Source: Aplysia californica
Taxonomy: Eukaryota; Mollusca; Gastropoda; Aplysiida; Aplysiidae
DNA length: 64,000 nt
Direction of reading: 5' to 3'
Assembly: GCF_000002075.1 (NCBI RefSeq)
Contig: NW_004797604.1
Location: forward strand, 281,760 to 345,759
Notes under the pieces: model-generated
Database searches by the model: none
What the model was told of the DNA's origin: nothing
What the model saw: the letters and a program-made list of their open reading frames with translations, nothing else
Shown here: positions 13,058 to 26,700 of the stretch, piece by piece
How the letters are laid out: each line of letters opens with the position of its first letter
How positions within the stretch are numbered: position 1 is the stretch's first letter
Translations under genes and position numbers: made by a program

Positions 13058-13872
13058 CAGTGGAATCCTGTTATAATGAGAGGGATGGGACCAGTGCCAA
13101 ATGTCCGTTATAGCAGGATTCCCGTTATACGGGATCCAGTAATAAATTCAAGGGAAATAGTAAAGTAGGCCTAATCTATGAGTCAGGTTTTCGGTTCATT
13201 TAATTCGTAGTTTCCCCTGATGATGATTTGGTTCAAAATGACCTTTAAGTCTTACTTGATCAAAAGTCGAATCAGGTTTCTTTCTCAAACGCTAGCGATA
13301 TTGACAGTTCGGCATTGGCGATCAGAAAGAAAGTTCTCTAGGCTAACTCACCCACTGTGTTGTCCCCCACCCCACCACACTGTGTGGTGGGTTCCGTCTG
13401 CTTGCGCACAATGGGAACATATCCCGCCCATGTCACACGTTCGCTCCGTCCAACAAGTGCAGCGCTATAACCTCTCCTTCCCCGCATCGGAGAAGTGAGA
13501 GGCATAATAGGCCTAGATAATCTAGACTAAGCTGGTCTATCACATGATGCGTTCTGCTCGTCTGTGCATGCCACACTCTCCCCACTCATTCAATCCGGCC
13601 TTCATTGTTGGCATTCGTGGGCTCTCCCATTCTTTGTTTCGCAAGATAACCAAAGTTTCTCAACTGGCGAGATTTAACATGAATAAAAGGCCTATGCGCT
13701 GTGCACAGCAGCAGATATTATTCCGGTATAATCGACTCGCGTGTTTGTCTGATTGCGTTATATTCATATTTTATTTACAAAGATAAAGAAGGGGAAAAAA
13801 CGGGGTTTTAGAAGAGTGTCCTTATAACAGACTTCTCGTTCTTTCAGGACTCGTTATAAGTGGATTCCACTG
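13058..13872. mobile_element. pogo/Tigger-like DNA transposon, non-autonomous
   Basis: Terminal inverted repeats CAGTGGAATCCTGTTATAA and (right end, complemented) CAGTGGAATCCACTTATAA, flanked on both sides by TA. The 815-bp interior has no recognisable transposase. TIR sequence and TA duplication are those of the Tc1/mariner superfamily, pogo/Tigger group. Confidence 0.9.
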
Positions 13873-16035
13873 TATAACTAAATGCATTCAACTAAGAAAG
13901 ATAATATGTTCCTGTGCTGAAAAAAGACACAAACACAATCTTTTGAAGCTTTACGTGTAAACAAAATGCTCCCCCCACCCCCCAAAAAAAAAACACCACA
14001 AAAAAAAAAAGTTAAATCCTTCAGATAAAAGCTGAATATGGCCCACGAGACAAAAGGTAAAGGACTTTTGATTTTGTTTATGACCACGAAAAAAGGAAAA
14101 CACAAAAGGTCACATAGTTGCCATATTATATTACTTTTTTCAAAGGGACATATATAGAGAAGTTCTAAAATAGTTTTACTCTGGATCAGACCTTACTTAC
14201 AAACAAAGATACCTTTGATTCAGTAAAACGTTCATTTGGCAAGATATAACATCTAGTAGGTGCCTTCAGCGAAACAGACTTCAGCTGTCCAGAACCCAGC
14301 ATCCTATTCAACAGCAAAAAAACAACAACAATGGTCTCTGCCTAAGGTCCCTCACCTATTTCACTCGTATTTATCTACTTTCATTCCACATAGATTGGTA
14401 TTTTTTTTCATCAAAAGAAAGATAAATTTACAGGCTTTAAGCTTATACCAATAACTGCATATGCCCAAATATTGATGAGTGCCTGATTTCACCATATCAT
14501 TACACAATTAATGCTTTCTGACCACAGACGAGGGATCTTGCGCAGAGACGGCTAAAGTAATATTCTTTGGTTTTCGTTTTAATAACACCAGTGTATAATC
14601 ATATATCTGATTAAGCACTGAACAGTGTAAGAGAAAACTCTGTTAAGTCTGGATAACAGAGGACATCTGAATATGCACTGAACAGAGTAAGGAAGCTCTG
14701 TTTAGTCTGCGTATCAGAGTTGAGAAAAGTTAGAGAATGGAAAGTAAGCATGAAAGAAAAGAAAATTTTAACAGAGAATGTCATCACTTCACAATTGTTA
14801 CACTACATTCAGAGACTTAAAATATTATGACAGCGGTATTTTTGCCTCAGTACAAGTAAAGATAAGATTTATCTTTATTGTCCAGATGCTGGCACATAGA
14901 TTTTACGTTTCACAACACACATGCACATACACACCCATGCATACACCCATAAAGACATATTCTTTCGAAAATTATCTCTTCCACATATATCTATACAAGC
15001 ATACATAGTATATGCTTGCACTCACAAACATATATATTGTCACACGCATATGATATAAATGAACAATTATTGCTAACAATAATAATATTTAAGCTAGATA
15101 CATATCAATATTCCGACAGTAATCCCATGGTATTCTGATAGTACATGCCTTGAAGGTCATAGAAATAGTAGCACAAATGAAGTAAACATATTTCTTCACA
15201 CAAATGTATACAAATAAAACACTCCTAAGCATTTCTAGTACGATGATAATGTTTCCATGCAGAAAGACATTGACATGCAAATTTGACTGAAATTATCATG
15301 CATAAATACAAATGAAAATGTTTAGTGATTCATATAGTTTACATGATGACAAATTAAAATAATTTCACAAACAATCATCAATGAATGATATGTTTTTACT
15401 TTGTTGAATAGATAACGTGAAGAAAAAGAACTGACCTTAAAAAACAGACGATACAAACAAAATGGTTTGACTTCATGGACACTGAATAAAAAACAGAAGA
15501 AATGATTTGACAAAAATGAACATATGGCAAATAAATAAAGATCTGACAATGACTGCAACTTTTGAGCACTGTGACAAAAGGCACGCTTCACTTTGTTTTA
15601 TACTTTTCAACAGACTGGTCGAGCAGACAAAAGAAGCATGTTAAGTCACATTGGCAGGAATGTTCCGCAAAAGCAAATGAGCTATTTTAAACAAATCTTT
15701 TCTAAACAGTAAAAAAAGACAATATAATAAACATTAAAAATAAAATCAAAACTAACCAAAGATTGGCAAAAATAAGTATAAAACCAGAAGTTAAACACAC
15801 TTCATCTTTTGTTCCACTCTTAAGGGTTTGAGCAGAAAAGGCCAAACAGAATAATACACAGAAAAGGACAAAAACAACGAAAACAAAATGTAAGAATAAT
15901 CTTCATTTTGGACTGTAGGTACCGGTACATCAAATACATAAACCAAAGCATGCCGACATTTTGCTGAATTCAGCTGCTTCGTAATACTGCAAACAGAAAC
16001 CAAATGACACTGATGGACAATAATTAGAGTCTTTT
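13873..16035. other. Intergenic, no gene recognised
   Basis: AT-rich sequence with short open frames of no family resemblance, apart from the MITE A fragment at 14.3-14.5 kb. Confidence 0.6.
14330..14506. mobile_element. TIR MITE family A, right-end fragment
   Basis: Only the right third remains, with TTCATTCCACATAGATTGG, TGATGAGTGCCTGATTTCACC and ATATCATTACACA. No left terminus is nearby. Confidence 0.65.
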
Positions 16036-16420
16036 TTTTTTTGGTAGAGCGTTTTACGGCACTCGCAACTGCATAAGGTCATAAGAGCGCCAAGGGGTGG
16101 GTGTCAACAGAGAAGTCCTTATAGGGAATCAGACTAACTCTGCTCACCTCTCTAGCTTCAACAGCACAAAGTCTGCTTCGACTATCAAGGCACCCTGGAA
16201 ATAGCAGTTCACAAGAGAGTGACAAACATACAAAAGAAGTAGAGGAAAATGACAATAGTAAGGATTAGGAAAGAAAAAGCAGCAGTTCCCTGTTGCAGAT
16301 CAGGCACAGTTATGAGCTTGACATGATGAATAAGCCCATTTACAATTCTACTGCGCTTGAACGAGAAATGTCCCCCCTTTGGGAATGGCCTAAAGACACT
16401 ATAGTCAGTGGCATCCTGAG
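16036..16420. repeat. Dispersed repeat sharing 300 bp with the copy at 26.4 kb
   Basis: Begins with the SINE-type 3' end (TTTTACGGCACTCGCAACTG), then a body with AGCTTCAACAGCACAAAGTC and CTGCTTCGACTATCAAGGCA. The same order of blocks is found at 26424-26785. The family is not recognised. Confidence 0.75.
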
Positions 16421-19400
16421 TAGAAGGGGAGGACACTGATACAAAGGAGGAACATATAAGGCTGAAATATTTGTTTGAATAAAGAGTAACACCTCGACAC
16501 AATAATGGTCATTTAGCGCTGGGAAAAAGTAACACAGACAAATAGAAACAACTGAGGGAAAGTAAAGAAGTAGGACCTACCAGTGGTGCCCTCCTATCAC
16601 CCGCTAGGGCTTTTTTTTAAAAAGCACAAGACAACAGCATATTGTGAAACAGTAAGACCAACAATAGCACCTCCCAACCACCATCAGCACGGACTAAAGA
16701 GATTGTGTTGGGGCGACATATAAAGCTGTGCACATAATTAGATCACATAGAATATCGTGGCGACAAAAAAAAAGAAGAAAACAGACACCAGTTATCTGAG
16801 GCTGCCATCAATGGCCGAGGTGGGAGCAGGGCCACGTCATAAGCACAGCTCATATCGCTGTTCACAGACAAATAAGATAACCCTGCACTCTAACTAACAA
16901 AGAGTGTTCAAAAACACTTTACCCCCATAACAGCTCTGCAGGGCAAGGAACAAGCAGAAGTAGGAGCAACCGAGAGTGTTCTCTAACCATCCATACTGAT
17001 GAAGGAGAACACATAGAAAGAGCTACTTAGTTAACCAATAACGCAGCCAATAACGGGGTGGAAGGAACTGAGATGACTTTCTTCCATGTACACAACATTA
17101 TACTCAATAATCCAAAATGCCTTACAACAAACTGAATTAATTATTTTGAAAGGGACCATTTTGCCCTTTGACAGAACACCACACAAACAGAAAATAAGCC
17201 ACACCAGACAAGAAAAGCTCAGACCCTGGACATATTCTCACTCAAGCGCCCGCATGTGAACCAAACCAGGGACCAAATGTGCCACACAGGTAGGATCTAA
17301 ACTCTTTATTTGAGTATGTGGTTACTTTGACCAACCCCCCCCCCCCCCCCCCCATAAAATCTTTCCATCCAGGCTGTTGTTGATAGCGACCAAGAAAAAT
17401 ATCCTTCAAAACATATCACTGTGAATGTCAGGTTGGCGCAAAAGTGATGAAGATTAAAGATGTAAGAAAACAAACAAAATCTTATCTTAAGAAGACAGAC
17501 AAACATAAGTAGAATAACATACAAAAGAAGCCTTACGAGCTCAAACTGACAACTGTTTACAATAAAATTAAAAATGTACATTTCCTGCGTCATCATTGTA
17601 AAACTGTACAATCGACAAATAGAGCATTAAACAGCAACAGACATTTCTTTCAAACAGATTTTCAATAAATTAATGACTGAATATCGAAATAAAACCATGG
17701 TAATCAGGTATTTTGCACAAACAAGATTGACATTACCAGAACAAGTGAGCCTGCTTCACTCAATTAACACTGTGGCACATCTAATCATAAACATAGCGTC
17801 GTGAAACTGTCTGTATAGTTACTTATTTTTAAAAATCCCCACAAAAAAGACAATACCAACATCAGTAACCTACTCCAAACAGAAATCGAGAATACAGTTA
17901 AAACACACAGTCTAAAAGACAATCAAAACTATATATCTGCCATTTACAATTGTGAATCCCCGACTGCCAAATGCATGCACCCCACATGGTAAGAAAAATT
18001 CCACAGTGCACAAGACATCACTGGTCACCTTCTTTAATAGACTTTTATTCATTTAGTATGAGAGACAGATAGGTAAAACTAAGCATCAAAAGAAAAAGAA
18101 ATGAAGAGAGATAGCTAAAGCTTCATCCATTGATAAGAGCTGGGTATAACAAGCCACAATGAAGTAAACAACTTGGAAGTACTGAGACTAAGTCAACAGA
18201 ACGAGAAATGGAGAGTTGGCTTTGTCCATTGACAAAACCCTCATAAAACAAGCTATAATGACTTAAACGACTTGAAAATACTGAGACTGAACAAACATTC
18301 CAATTCTACATGTCGGCTGTGACTGTCTCGTGAGATGTAAGACTCATATAACTTTGTTCTACTCGCTATATAGTGGAGTTTGACTGTACTATTAAAACAG
18401 CCAGCATTTTAGGCTGGAAGAAATAAAGCAGAAACAACAGAGGAACAGAAAAAAAGCAGAAGCCAGCAATAGCACCCTCCAACCACCCCCAAGGTACTTC
18501 AGTGAATACTTGTAGAATGAACGAATGAACCCACATGTATTGCATTCAAAAACAATAATAAAAAGACCTACTAATGGCACAACCCACCTACACACAGACC
18601 TGAACGACGATGCAGATAGCACAATCTTATCACCTCAGCTACATATTATGACCAAAAATGTCTCATACATTGCTTCCTGATTCAAAGTGTTTCTATTCTT
18701 AAGTCAAAGAACACATGATAAACCACTGTTAAACTTTTGTGGAATTAGCATGAGCTAAAGAGAAACATACGAACACTACAACGGTTTATTCAAAACTAGT
18801 TGTAAACTACAAATAGACAGATACAATAGTGGAATAGAAATGAAGTCGGACCTACCAACAACACCATCTAAATACCCATATTTGACTTTTTACCCAAAAC
18901 ATTACAAAAGGGAAATATATCTCTACAACTGGTTTCATCATACGTATATATATATCTCAATTGTGAATTCTCTCCATTTCTCACCATCTACCTTACAGCT
19001 GACACAAATGTATCACAATCATTTGTGCACCAAAAAAATAGCACCTCACCAATTATGGTAAACTTCGAAATTAGACTTTGATAATAACCCCTTGGATTAG
19101 ATGGGGGGACACTGATTTTTAACAATGCGTATAATCAGTAAAATTACTGCTCCAACTAAGCACCCATTTGAGGCTCACAGCAAAAAAATTATGCGAAGAA
19201 ATATCAGGAAGATGAAAACATTCCTTGTAATTCCAATAAAATCTAACTTTAGCAACACTCACAAATTGTAACACCATAGATATTTAATTTAGTATTAGCA
19301 CCCACCACACAGAACAATCTGCCTTCCAGGAAAAGGTCAGTGCCTGTGCTATAAAATCTTTGCCTTACATGGGCTGGTTTGAATTGGCACAGGCATTGCA

Positions 19401-20032
19401 AAAAGGAAATAAAAAAGTAACTGGTAAGTCTTTGCACTTCCCGTACATGAAGATTTGAACATTCGAGTCCTAGACTCTTTCTTTGTTTGAGTTTAACAGA
19501 AGTACACGTTTCTACGGTAAACACCATTTTGTGCAGAGAAAAACAACACAGACAATTTGGTTTGAGAAAATAGAAACATACTGACATGATAAAAATAATA
19601 ACTATAGGGAAATAGAAAGATATACAAACACAAATGAGAAGTTGTAAAGATGTAGGACCCGCCCTTCCACTACCTACGACAGCGTTGTATGTGTATGTAT
19701 AGTATAAGGTTTTACGGCGCTCGCAACTGCTAAGGTCATATGAGCGCGCGAAACAGCGTTTATTAGTTCAATTTTTAAAAAACTGCAAATGAAACAATCA
19801 TGTAGACTAAAAGCAGCAAAACAAGACCACAAACAGAAATCTATAGAAACACAGAAAAGAAAAAAGAACGCCACCCAACAAAACCATTAATTAAAGTCAA
19901 CATGTAAGTATATCCCATAGTTGAACCAAAAAATACTTTCCACTCTCCAAAAAACACCACAATCGCTAAAAATGTTCAGACTGAAAGCATTCTCTCTTCA
20001 GAAAAGACGACAGCAATATCCTCCCCCAACCC
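16421..20032. other. Intergenic or distal ABHD6 3' region, no gene recognised
   Basis: AT-rich with scraps of SINE 3' ends (about 16503-16615, 18430-18490, 19705-19750). The stretch at 16503-16615 has an inverted counterpart at about 52025-52130. An ABHD6 3' untranslated region could extend into here, but no end signal could be fixed. Confidence 0.5.
17333..17353. repeat. Homopolymer C run
   Basis: About twenty consecutive C. A comparable G run is at 34934-34952. Length is probably unreliable in the assembly. Confidence 0.85.
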
Positions 20033-20132
20033 NNNNNNNNNNNNNNNNNNNNNNNNNNNNNNNNNNNNNNNNNNNNNNNNNNNNNNNNNNNNNNNNNNNN
20101 NNNNNNNNNNNNNNNNNNNNNNNNNNNNNNNN
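20033..20132. other. Assembly gap (100 N)
   Basis: Exactly 100 undetermined bases, a conventional size for a gap of unknown length, between a C run and a C/A run, downstream of the ABHD6 stop codon. Confidence 0.99.
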
Positions 20133-20757
20133 CCCCAAAAAAAGCCCACAGTTCTCACAAGAGCATATAACTCCAGCTGAGATTTTAAAAAACTTTTCCT
20201 TTGACCTTTTCCGATGGGCAGGACAGACATTTAGGATAACTGAAATTTTATAACGATACAACATCGCATTGGCAGAACTTTGTCCAACTCCTACTGCAAA
20301 CCCTGAGGAAGCAATACTTCACCCCAGGGAGAGTCAATGGCTAGGGCTGATCTTTCCTGAAGTGGATTTCCTTTCTTGAGCCAGTTTTTGAAGTCCCAAA
20401 GATGAGCATTCAGATGAGCTCAATACTCAAAACTAAACAATATCACTTCTGCTTTATAGAGACCCATTTAAGTTTACAGTATTGCAGAGAAGGAGAGGAA
20501 TCTTTCTGTACAATAAATGGTAATAACAGAGGACATTATGATTCTGCTTATAACAATTAAACAGATTGTTCATAACAGTTCCTCTAAAAACATTCTTGAC
20601 AAGATGTACATCAAAAGAAATACCTGAATAAATCACCGTCTGTATTAAGTCAAAAACAAGTGGCTATATATACAAAACATATTGTGTGGAGTCACTGGCC
20701 TGAAAAATGAGCACAGATGACTGATGCTCTTTATAAAACTACCCTCTCGGCGTGACA

Positions 20758-23700
20758 TCACGAGCACTTCTTCCCTTCGGGAAGCATCCTGCTCTGCTGG
20801 TCTCGCCAAAAGTCTAAGACAATCTGAGCAAACTGCGCCGGTTGGTCCAGGTTGACAGCATGGCCACACTTCGGCATAATGTTCACCCGCCGGCAATTGG
20901 GCAGGTGCTTCCTCAGAACGTCCACCCCGGACACATCCACTATCTGCAAACAGAAGAGTCAAATCACTGAAGGAGAAATTTTCAGCAAAATTAGTCTCCC
21001 TTTTTTTTCTTCTCTGTAACAGTTTTGTTTTTGTCTTAGTAAGCTTTTTAAGGAACTTGCAACACAATTAGGTCACATAAGTACTGAAGATTAGAGGTGT
21101 TTCAAAAGAGTTAAAATCACAAAAAAGAAGAAGGAGAGATAAGAATGATAGATGTTTGACAGGAAAGAAGTAGAAAAACCACACCACGGCACCCACTAAC
21201 AGGTAACAACTACTAAAAATAGGTAATTTTAGAGACCAGTTCCCTGATGTTGAACTTTGAGGGATCTATTTTTGCTCTGGAAAATCTTGATCGCAACAAA
21301 AACTGCTTCAAGTCTCCAACATGCTGCAAAATAAAAGTTATATCATGTAAGAAAGAGACACAGAGAATGATGTACAGAAAAGTGGAAAGAGATGGAATAA
21401 TATCAAGAGGCTAGCCCGTGATAGGAAAAGGTGTAAAAAGTTGGCTCGTGGCCTATACCCTGATGCGGGGTGAGAAAGGCAATAATGAGTTGTTTTATGC
21501 ATCTCTACTCACCCAGTCTTCTTGGCCCCAAATGACTTGCGTTGGGCTGGAGATTTTAGACAGGCTACTCTCCAGCATGACTTGAGATGGTTCTGAGATT
21601 ATTTCTCTGACCACTGTAACAACAATAAAGGTGAATTGCTTTCAAACTAATCTTATAGGATATGAGATGAGTGGTATAGGTTCCATTTGATAAAGAAAAA
21701 CAATAAAAACACATTGATCTAAATTAGAAGGTCAAGCTGCTATGTGTAAAAAATGACTCATAATAACTATTCCCAAAAATACACACATTTGTTGTCTATA
21801 CCCTTCCCCATCTATTGTTTCCTTTACATGTTACAAATTTTTATTTAGGAGAAAGTCTTTTTTTCAATGTGTTCATTTTCAGTTATGTAGCTTACAATAC
21901 AAAACTATTTTCAAACAACCCAACTTCAAGAAAACCCCTCAACAACCGAGTTTCAAGATAACCCTCTCCTTACAGATTTGCTCTGAACCAGGGTTGCCAG
22001 TGCAACAGTCCTTCATGACACCACAGGAGAAAGGCTTTTATACCATACTTGGAGCTGTTTTAGCATTGCACTTCCGGTAAAATATATCCTTATATTTCAC
22101 GTGTGAAATATAGGCTGGTTAAGCCGAAATCTCACACGTGAAATATAAAAATTTGCATAAATTACTCCGCGCACTAGATCTAGATCTATATTCGCCTTCT
22201 ACTTCTATCCCTCTGTGTAGGCTACAAGCAAAGTAGCCTAGATCTATATATCTAGATCTAGATCTAGATCTAGTAAAAACTTAAAAACTTCGCTGGAAAG
22301 CGCGCTTACCATGGGCAATCAAACACTTCTCCCAGTCTTGCTATCCCTTATACTTATAGTCGAGTATAGGTGCAAATCTTTCTACGTTGTTCTTAATTTT
22401 GTTTCAAATAGAGTCAAGTGGTGGGCACAGTAATGAACCAGGATTACGCCAGAGTATGGTGCTGTTACGTTCGGTTCATTTCTCGAATAAAATAATCTAA
22501 GGATGGACAGAAGATCTAAATACTAAATACATTTTAATTAGATCTATCAATCAAAATGATAGATCTACAACACAACTAATTAAATAGCACCACTTTGGCA
22601 CTTAGAATCTAGCTAGATCTAAGTCTAGATCTAGACCCTAGGTCACCCTAGGTCTAGAGGCCTGTATCAGCTTGAATAAATGAAATGATCGTGAAAGGTT
22701 GACAAAGGTTTGAAATTTTGTAGTCACTTTATCAAACAGTAAAAAAGCCACTGTTTAGATCACTTGCGTTGCCTTTTGAATTTTTGTTTACATTAATTCT
22801 ATCACAACATATATTAAATGATCAACTATATAAATGAAAGAAGATTAAACTTTAAAACAATATGTAATTAATATATGATATTAGTCAATATACGAGTATA
22901 ACACTCTTGGATAACTACTTTTTTGGAAATAATAAAAGTTACTTCCCTTGTTATTCTGATATTCTAACCTCCCCTTAAAAAATCCAGAATATCTAAATAC
23001 ATATTTAGAATTGGTACATCAATATCCAAGTAGCTTGACAACTTGGGTTGTTAAAAAAGCCTTTTTTTCATCTTTGACCAATTTAAAGCAATGCATTAGA
23101 TCTAAGATGCATCTAGATCTAGATCTAGATCTAGAGAATAGAATCTAACTCTTTGCCTTTGGTTTGTTTTGGTTACGAAGTTTGAAATCAAAATCAAATT
23201 AAGTCATCTCTATTCTAACAAAAACATGCTAGATTTATATTAATGCAGTTTTTTTCAACTTTTGAATCGTACACTTTCTGATTACTTTGCTTATATTTAC
23301 GTTATGATAGTTTTGTTTGGGGTTTGTTTCGCGGAGGGAGACATACGGATAGCACAACTTGTAAATTAGCGTGGCTAAAAGTTAAGGAAAACAATCCAGA
23401 TTTTGCCCAATTCTCAATCTGACTTCGACAGGCATGAAACTGTTTTCATGTGAGACTCTAGAATGGACCCTCTTGTCCAATTGACGGGCCCTTTGAACTT
23501 TGTTGGTACGGACGTATTTCACCAGCTGATGTCAGTATGGTATAAAAAATTTATTACATTTGTTGTGGTGATAGACCATGATTTATCCTACTTGTGAAAT
23601 TGCAAGTTGTAATCACTCGTTGAAACTCGTGATTACAACTTGGCAATTTCACTCGTAGGATAAATCATGATCTTACACCACAACTCTTGTAATAAATTAT

Positions 23701-26700
23701 TTATATCCCCTAAACTGACTGCAATTGTGTTGTGAACTAGAAATGCACGACTGTGACAGGGACAGCTTATCATGTGTGTCAATAGGTCAGCTTATTTGTG
23801 TCAAGATGACAACTTTATCAGTCCCTGACAAGAGAATTATCAGTACACAAGGGTACCTGATGACGCCATCAGCTCAGAAGCTGATGGACGTCTTCCATCA
23901 TTTACAAGGAACAATGACAAGAATGTGACCTTATGACCTCAGAGCTTACGACAGCTGCTCTGATAACAAAAATACGGTCAAGAAAGAAGCAACCTAGATT
24001 TAGAATACATTCCCCACTATGTATAGACATGAAACCAGCACAATGCTAGAATACAAAGTTCACTGGAGTGTGGAGATTCCATTCAACGATAGCAGCTACA
24101 GAATAGACTCATAGCCTCAAAATAATTAAATCCCAGAGGCAAAAATAAATATGTCGATATCTTAGACAATATCCTGACAAAGAGATATATATATAAATAT
24201 AGGAAAATATCCATATTAGATGTAAACCAGGTTTTGCCACACACATTTGTTGATAATTGAGCCTCTTTCAGAACAGCATAAGATTAAATGTCTGAACTTT
24301 AAAGGAGCATTCAAATCAACAGGTTCCCCCCTCCCCCCAACATACCCCCTTATCCCCGGAAATTAGGTATATCATAAGCTGCAAATTTTTATCACACTCA
24401 CACACATCATTGCTCCTTCAATGGAACATCATAATATAATAACACATTTTAAGTGAAGAGAAAGAATGTAAAAGCTTACAACGCAGGTAGAAGTCATTTT
24501 TCCTTTTCCGCAGTTCAGCCACACCTTTCAGAATCTGAAAAAGAAGTGGAAATACAAAAAAATTGACGTTGAAATATTGACTCAACCTCAAAACCTACAA
24601 AGCATATTTATTTGCTCCGCATAATGTAAAAAAGCGTATAAAAAATTGACAAAAGGATATGCTAATGACCTTAATTAAATTTTTTTAAACCCTCCATTAA
24701 GTCAACCCAGCTAAAACATTAAGGAAAATTACAACTGTGAGGCAGTCAGGTGCTCGTCAAAATAACGAAATCGGAAAAACAGGCCTTTTTCCTGCCAGTT
24801 TGAACATTTTATAGAATCTCTATTCTCTTTAACGTCCGTATAAAAGCACATTTCCAAGTGACTTTTACTGAAAAACATTAATTAAAGGCACAAAATATGT
24901 CATTTTTTCAGTTTTCAAAGACTCTTTAGCTATTGGAGTTACCATACTTTTGCGGCCATTTTCTCACTAATTTCACCACTGAAACAAATTGCGAATATTG
25001 TTGTTTCAATGGAAGCCAGGCAAATAAATCAGCTTTCAAATGATACCAATAACTCCACAAGCTCCAAAAATTGACGAGCGCCTGATTCCACAGCATTGTG
25101 ACACAATTACAAAAATTTACAGGGACACCAACATCTGATAAAACCTCTCAAAAGATTTGGAGCTAAAAAGCAATATCATTATCAAATGCGTAACAACCGC
25201 CCACCACTTTAAAGAGATCCAAAAAATAATACTAACCTGTGAGGGGTAGGAGACGGAAAAGTAATGGCTGATGTTGAGCATCTCCTGCACTTGCCTCGAC
25301 GTCTGCGGCAGCATGGGGCAGTTCTCAATGGTCAGCTCACCCGCCTGCAGCACTCGCTCTTTGTTGCTCTTGATCATGTGGCTTTCTTCTGGCGTTTTCA
25401 CTGAATCACGAGGGATAAATACCTCTTTAGTCTCATCTTTATAAATTGTGAAATGAGCACCACACGGCGAGGTAAAAATATTTTAAAATTCCTCCTTAAT
25501 TTCATCTGCACAGATTGAATATTAATCTGCAGGATAACAAATATTCAACCATACCCCCTTCATTTCCTCTTCAAATATTGAGTACCAAGCTACAGAGTAA
25601 AATATATTTTAACACACTGCCTTACTCTTATCTTTACAAAACGAGTGCCAAAACAACAGGGTAAAAATATTCTGACACCAACTATTTCTTAATCATAATA
25701 TCAGTAGCAATAGGATTGCCCTACAACTGAAACTCAAGGCCTACTGAACTTTTGAAAATACCCAGTGCCGTCTTCAAGTTTGAATTAAATTTATTTTAAA
25801 AAATAATAATATACTCCCTCAAACATAGCATGGCATGATCACTGTGCCAGAATGTTGAGAAAATTCAAAGAAATGTTATTCACATCATGCGGGTTTGTGA
25901 GTGCACTACTAAAATGTTATGAATCAGAACTTGTATTGTGTTGCAGAAACTGGTGAGAATGCACACTGTTAATTTCCTTCTATGAAAATTTGAAAAAAAC
26001 ATTTTTCTCACTATATCTTATTATGTGGAAATTGAAAAAGATAGGTTAAAAGGCCACAGCATATCTAAGGGAAAGGTAAAATATTTTTAAACAGGGAAAA
26101 AAAGGACTAGGAGCCAAGGCCATGGTTTAGTAAAGATATTATTTTAAAAACATGAGAAATAAACTTAAATAAGACTACAGAGCAAGTTTATTTAAAGAGA
26201 AATAATCTTAAATTAGATTATAGAAGCTAAGACAGCTGTACTCACTGCTGGGACATGTGAGACTCAATGCCCCGACCAAGTCTGGAAACTCGGCAGCAAA
26301 AAGACCAGCCAGAGCCCCACCCATGGAAATGCCCACCAGATGCACTGGCTCAGTCAGGTCAATCAGATCCAAGAACTGAAATTAAAAATGAAACATCGTT
26401 TGTTTTAGTTGTATAAGTAGAGGTTTTACGGCGCTGGCAACTGCATAAGGTTATATGAGCACTAAGGGGTGGATGTCAACAGAGAAGTTCTTTCAGGGAA
26501 TCAGATTATTCTGCTCACCTCTCTAGCTTCAACAGCACAAAGTCTGCTTCGACTATCAAGGCAACCCGGAAATAGTCTTGTGACAAACATACAAAAGAAG
26601 AAGAGGAAAAAATGACGATAGTAAGGATTAGTAAAGAAAAAGCAGCAGTTCCCTGTTACGGGTCAGGCATAGTTATGAGCATGACATTGATGAACCAGCA

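Noticed and set aside
19921-20253. Open frames across the first gap
   Set aside because: They run through undetermined bases and have no support on either side.
20645-21067. 140-codon frame overlapping the last ABHD6 exon
   Set aside because: It is an out-of-frame shadow on the same strand; the true frame is fixed by the CGHAV motif and phase.
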